DNA of 7,842 nt, taken from NCBI GenBank assembly GCA_029256005.1, contig JAQSYS010000069.1:1-7842 (forward strand), written 5' to 3'. Every line of letters starts with the position of its first letter. Position 1 is the stretch's first letter. The notes beneath the pieces are model-generated. The model did not search any database. It saw nothing but the letters and a program-made list of their open reading frames with translations, and was not told the DNA's origin. The translations under genes were made by a program, and so were the position numbers. This DNA comes from Sedimentibacter sp. Its GTDB lineage: Bacteria > Bacillota > Clostridia > Tissierellales > Sedimentibacteraceae. Positions 4,965 to 7,842 of this stretch are shown one piece after another.

Positions 4965-7466
4965 ATGACTGAAAAAATACTTAGCAAAGATGAACTCATT
5001 GATGAAATAAATATACTTAAAATTCAAAATGCTGATTTAAAAAAAGAGCTCAATTTTTATAAAGAAAATAATAAAATCAAAGAAAATTATCAAATAGACT
5101 ACATTCATATAGAAGCAATTTTAGATGCTATTCCTTCTGCTGTGGTTATAGTTAATGCAGTTGAAGGTAAATTTACGTATTTAAATAAAAGAGCAGTAGA
5201 CCTCTATGGGATAAACTATCTAGGATTTGACCTTGATTCTCATATTGCCAAGGTAAAGGCTTTAGCACTTGATGGAACCCCATATCCACTTGATGAAATG
5301 CCAATAAGCTATTCCTTGAAATATGGTCAGCAAGTGCGAAACAAGTATATGATAATAGAAAGAGCAGATGGAATACAAATACCTGTTATGGTAAGCTCCT
5401 CACCTATTTTTAATGACAAAGGAACAGTTACTTCAGTTATAGTCACCTTTGAAGATGTTACTGGACTTAAACTGGTCGAAAAAGCTTTAAAGGAAAGTGA
5501 AGAAATGATGAAATCAATCCTTGAAAACTCCTGTGATTGCATCAGTATGTATGATCTGAAAACAGGGAAATACTTATACATTAGTCCATCCAAAGTGGAA
5601 ATGACTGGATTTACCGTAGATGAATTTAACAATTTTACTGCTGAAGAATCGTATGAGAGAATGCACCCCAATGATCGTGACAATTTCACAAAACTACATG
5701 AACTTTCATTAACGGGAATTGAAGATTTTGAGTACGATAAGTTTAGATGGAAGATTAAGAATGGAGAATATCGTTGGTATGAAGACAGGCGAAAAATTGT
5801 TAGGGATAAAGATGGACAACCATATGCTTTAGTTGCAATTTCTCGTGATATTACAGAACAAATAGAATACGAAAACAAGCTTGCGCTTCAAGGTAAAATA
5901 TTGTCAAATGTCAATGATGCCATTATTGTTTTGGATGAATTTGAGAGAATTACATATTGCAATAAGGCTTATGTAGAGTTATTCGGGTGGGAGGAGCAGG
6001 AACTGGTAGGAAATCAGTTTTTTGATTTTGGTAAAGGTTATGCTGATGAATATTCAAAAGCAAAACTTCTATGGACATTAGATGAAAGACTTAATGCTGA
6101 GCGCAGTACTTATGCTGAAAGCCATTGGGATGCGATAAAGTGTTATACCAAAGATGGAACCGAAAAAATCATAGACATAAGCGGAGCTATTATTAAAGAT
6201 TCTGAAGGAGAATATAAAGGACTAATTTATTCTATAAGAGACGTCAGTGAAAAATATGAATATCAACTTGAACTGATAAAAAGTGAAGAGAAATATCGAT
6301 ATTTATATAATTCAATTGATGAAGGGTTAGCTATAATAGAAGTAATATTTGATGAGAAAAATAAACCTGTGGACTTTCGATATATTGAATTAAATCCAGC
6401 ATATGAGAAACAAACTGGATTAGTAAATGAAAAAATTTTAGGGAAGACTGCAAAGGAATTAAAATTTGATTTTGACGATTTTTGGTATGAAACATATAGC
6501 AAAGTAGCTTTGACTGGGGAATCAATAAGATTTGTAAATGAAGAAAAATCATTAAACATGTGGGCTGATGTGTATGTCTTTAAGATTGATTTAGAAAAGG
6601 GTAATAAAGTGGGAGTACTTTTCAATAATATCACAGAAAAGGTATTGCACAATCAAAAATTAGAAGAACTTATTAAAATGCAGGATGAGTTATATGTAAA
6701 TGTATCACATGAGCTTAAGACTCCTTTAAATGTTATATTTTCAGCAAATCAATTAATGGATATATATTTAAAAAACAATCAAATGGAAACAGAAAGGGAT
6801 AAACTCATTAATTACAATTATAGCATCAAACAAAATTGTTACAGACTTACAAGACTAATAAACAATATAGTAGATTTATCTAAAAGTAATTCCGGAATAT
6901 TGATGCTTAATCTTGTTAATGTCGATATTGTAGAAGTCATTAAAAACATTGTCCAGTCAGTATCAGAATATATAAAATCAAAGAAATTAAGAATAATATT
7001 TGATACTAATGTTGAAGAAAAAATTATTGCTTGCGATCCGGATAAAATAGAAAGGGTTATGCTAAACCTCATTTCTAATGCAATTAAATTTTCAAAGCCA
7101 AATTGTGAAATATCAATAAATGTAATATGTAAAGAAAATACTGTTGAAATATCTGTGAAGGACACAGGAACAGGAATTGAAAAGCAAAATTTGGATTATA
7201 TATTTAATAAATTTTATCAGGAAAATAAAAGTTTATCAAGGAATGCAGAAGGAAATGGTATCGGGTTAGCTCTAACAAAATCATTTGTTGAACAGCATGG
7301 CGGAATCATAAGCGTTGAGAGTGAAGTAAATAAGGGAAGCATTTTTAAAGTAGAAATTCCTGCGAGGACAATGGAGAGTCAAGAATTAAGAGAAGTACCT
7401 AACCCCTATAGAGATAAAATTGAAACTATAAAAATTGAATTTTCTGATATTTATTCTTTTTCATAA
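4965..7466 (+). CDS. Soluble multi-PAS sensor histidine kinase (orphan)
   Basis: This is an 833-residue cytoplasmic kinase with no signal peptide or transmembrane segment, so it would sense an internal cue. A charged coiled-coil start (about 5-40) precedes four PAS-like domains at roughly 45-165, 175-300, 305-430 and 440-560. The first three end in the usual DVT/DIT/DVS junctions and the fourth in NNITEK. The phosphoacceptor is His582 in the H-box VSHELKTPLNV. The ATPase domain has N-box DKIERVMLNLISNAIKFS (Asn701, Asn705), G1 DTGTGIE (Asp733), F-box YIFNKFYQ and G2 GNGIGLAL (763-770). A short tail ending IKIEFSDIYSFS follows; I recall similar tails on other clostridial PAS kinases. The start has GAGGAG 8 nt upstream. 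No response regulator or receiver domain is present, so the partner is encoded elsewhere. Spo0A is a plausible partner, as for known clostridial orphan kinases. The ligand is unknown. Confidence 0.93.
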   Translation: MTEKILSKDELIDEINILKIQNADLKKELNFYKENNKIKENYQIDYIHIEAILDAIPSAVVIVNAVEGKFTYLNKRAVDLYGINYLGFDLDSHIAKVKALALDGTPYPLDEMPISYSLKYGQQVRNKYMIIERADGIQIPVMVSSSPIFNDKGTVTSVIVTFEDVTGLKLVEKALKESEEMMKSILENSCDCISMYDLKTGKYLYISPSKVEMTGFTVDEFNNFTAEESYERMHPNDRDNFTKLHELSLTGIEDFEYDKFRWKIKNGEYRWYEDRRKIVRDKDGQPYALVAISRDITEQIEYENKLALQGKILSNVNDAIIVLDEFERITYCNKAYVELFGWEEQELVGNQFFDFGKGYADEYSKAKLLWTLDERLNAERSTYAESHWDAIKCYTKDGTEKIIDISGAIIKDSEGEYKGLIYSIRDVSEKYEYQLELIKSEEKYRYLYNSIDEGLAIIEVIFDEKNKPVDFRYIELNPAYEKQTGLVNEKILGKTAKELKFDFDDFWYETYSKVALTGESIRFVNEEKSLNMWADVYVFKIDLEKGNKVGVLFNNITEKVLHNQKLEELIKMQDELYVNVSHELKTPLNVIFSANQLMDIYLKNNQMETERDKLINYNYSIKQNCYRLTRLINNIVDLSKSNSGILMLNLVNVDIVEVIKNIVQSVSEYIKSKKLRIIFDTNVEEKIIACDPDKIERVMLNLISNAIKFSKPNCEISINVICKENTVEISVKDTGTGIEKQNLDYIFNKFYQENKSLSRNAEGNGIGLALTKSFVEQHGGIISVESEVNKGSIFKVEIPARTMESQELREVPNPYRDKIETIKIEFSDIYSFS

Positions 7467-7483
7467 GTGTAGTGACATAGTAA

Positions 7484-7576
7484 CATGACAAGGGCATGAC
7501 AAGGGCATGCATGACAAGGGGACGGGGTTGTTGTCACTTTGTGCATGACAAGGGGACGGGGTTGTTGTCACTTTGT
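7484..7576. repeat. REP-like repeat array: two perfect 34-nt tandem units plus truncated copies
   Basis: Two identical 34-nt units abut at 7509-7542 and 7543-7576. Each contains TGACAA and TTGTCA as 6-bp inverted arms around a 13-nt G-rich loop (GGGGACGGGGTTG). Two 11-nt truncated starts, CATGACAAGGG, lie in tandem at 7484-7494 and 7495-7505, followed by CATG. The array is far more GC-rich than its surroundings and sits between convergent genes, as REP-type elements often do. From memory, GGGGACGG-containing hairpin repeats are scattered in clostridial genomes, but no cognate transposase is in this window. Confidence 0.85.
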
Positions 7577-7587
7577 AGGATAACAAT

Positions 7588-7615
7588 AAAAAAAATATCC
7601 CAAACGGGGTATTTT
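7588..7615 (-). terminator. Rho-independent terminator of the minus-strand dprA-like gene, possibly bidirectional
   Basis: On the minus strand a 10-bp stem (AAAATACCCC with GGGATATTTT, one G-T pair) around a GTTT loop runs into an eight-base T tract (complement of A 7588-7595). The stem touches the stop codon region of the minus-strand gene. On the plus strand the same hairpin is followed by a T-rich stretch and could also stop kinase transcripts. Confidence 0.88.
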
Positions 7616-7842
7616 ATATTATTGATATGAATTTGTTTCCTTGCATTTGCGTAACTGCACCTTTCAATTCTAATAAAGTCAACAAGCTTAATATAGTCGA
7701 GGTATCCATATTTGTTATAACATTTATTTCGTAAATAGTTTTACTTCCTGTATTAAGACTTCTTATAATCTTCATTTCATCTTCAGAAAAAGTGCTGATG
7801 TCAATTGTATTTTGTTTTAGTTTAGCAATTTCTTTCAATTCA
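7614..7842 (-). CDS. dprA: DprA-like DNA-processing protein, C-terminal winged-helix domain only (5' end outside window)
   Basis: The minus-strand frame is open to the window edge, so only about the last 75 residues are visible. The TTG at 7836-7838 is an internal Leu codon rather than a start. Residues TFSEDEMKIIRSL, IYEINVITNMDTSTILSLL and LELKGAVTQMQGNKF match the C-terminal winged-helix domain of DprA: an LS-x-E-E-x-x-I-L start, a D-E-I helix, a recognition helix, then L-E-L-K-G-x-V and the Q-x-x-G-x-x-Y/F wing. DprA loads RecA on incoming single-stranded DNA during transformation. The Rossmann-like core that would prove identity lies outside the window. Another winged-helix regulator is less likely. 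The gene ends at a strong terminator and faces the kinase convergently. Confidence 0.8.
   Translation of the reverse strand, partial: ELKEIAKLKQNTIDISTFSEDEMKIIRSLNTGSKTIYEINVITNMDTSTILSLLTLLELKGAVTQMQGNKFISII

Noticed and set aside
5327..5878. 183-residue open frame on the minus strand
   Set aside because: It lies wholly inside the histidine kinase gene, has no ribosome binding site, and its Ser/Ile/Leu-rich translation looks like the antisense of AT-rich coding DNA.
6263..6652. 129-residue minus-strand open frame, plus other antisense frames within genes
   Set aside because: All are contained in well-supported genes on the other strand and show no recognisable family motifs.
7484..7576. 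CRISPR array
   Set aside because: The 34-nt units abut directly with no unique spacers between them and no cas genes are present, so this is a tandem REP-like repeat.

Overview
The window is AT-rich and its genes are tightly packed, with strong AGGAGG-type ribosome binding sites, some TTG starts and gene families typical of anaerobic low-GC Firmicutes. A Clostridium-like or related clostridial organism is the best guess, but the species cannot be read from the sequence.

Positions 1-2619 (+) hold the distal part of a thiamine (vitamin B1) salvage operon: the C-terminal part of thiM (hydroxyethylthiazole kinase), a HAD-family phosphatase overlapping it by 14 nt, thiE (thiamine-phosphate synthase) and thiD (HMP/HMP-P kinase). 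ThiM and ThiD would make the two phosphorylated halves and ThiE would join them to thiamine phosphate. The HAD protein sits where a dedicated phosphatase might act, but its substrate is unknown. The operon start, and any TPP riboswitch, would lie left of the window.

Positions 2620-4779 (+) hold a two-gene sulfur/redox operon. It has its own extended -10 promoter, a small single-domain rhodanese, and a CoA-disulfide-reductase-like flavoprotein with a C-terminal rhodanese domain. A clear rho-independent terminator ends it. The flavoprotein keeps the redox Cys44 and the rhodanese Cys512, but has Leu-Met where characterised CoA disulfide reductases have a Tyr-Tyr pair.

Positions 4780-7466 (+) hold an AT-rich regulatory region followed by a large soluble sensor histidine kinase with four PAS-like domains. 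The regulatory region has two 10-bp-phased Spo0A-box-like sequences and an ATT microsatellite inside an 11-bp inverted repeat. No response regulator is next to the kinase, so it looks like an orphan kinase.

Positions 7467-7842 hold a compact array of REP-like repeats (two perfect 34-nt tandem units plus two truncated 11-nt starts) between convergent genes. After it come a rho-independent terminator and the 3' end of a minus-strand gene whose product matches the C-terminal winged-helix domain of DprA. That gene runs off the right edge.

No complete new system stands out. The best leads are the phosphatase in the thiamine operon, the altered active site of the rhodanese-fused flavoprotein, the possible Spo0A-type control of the orphan kinase, and the REP-like array.
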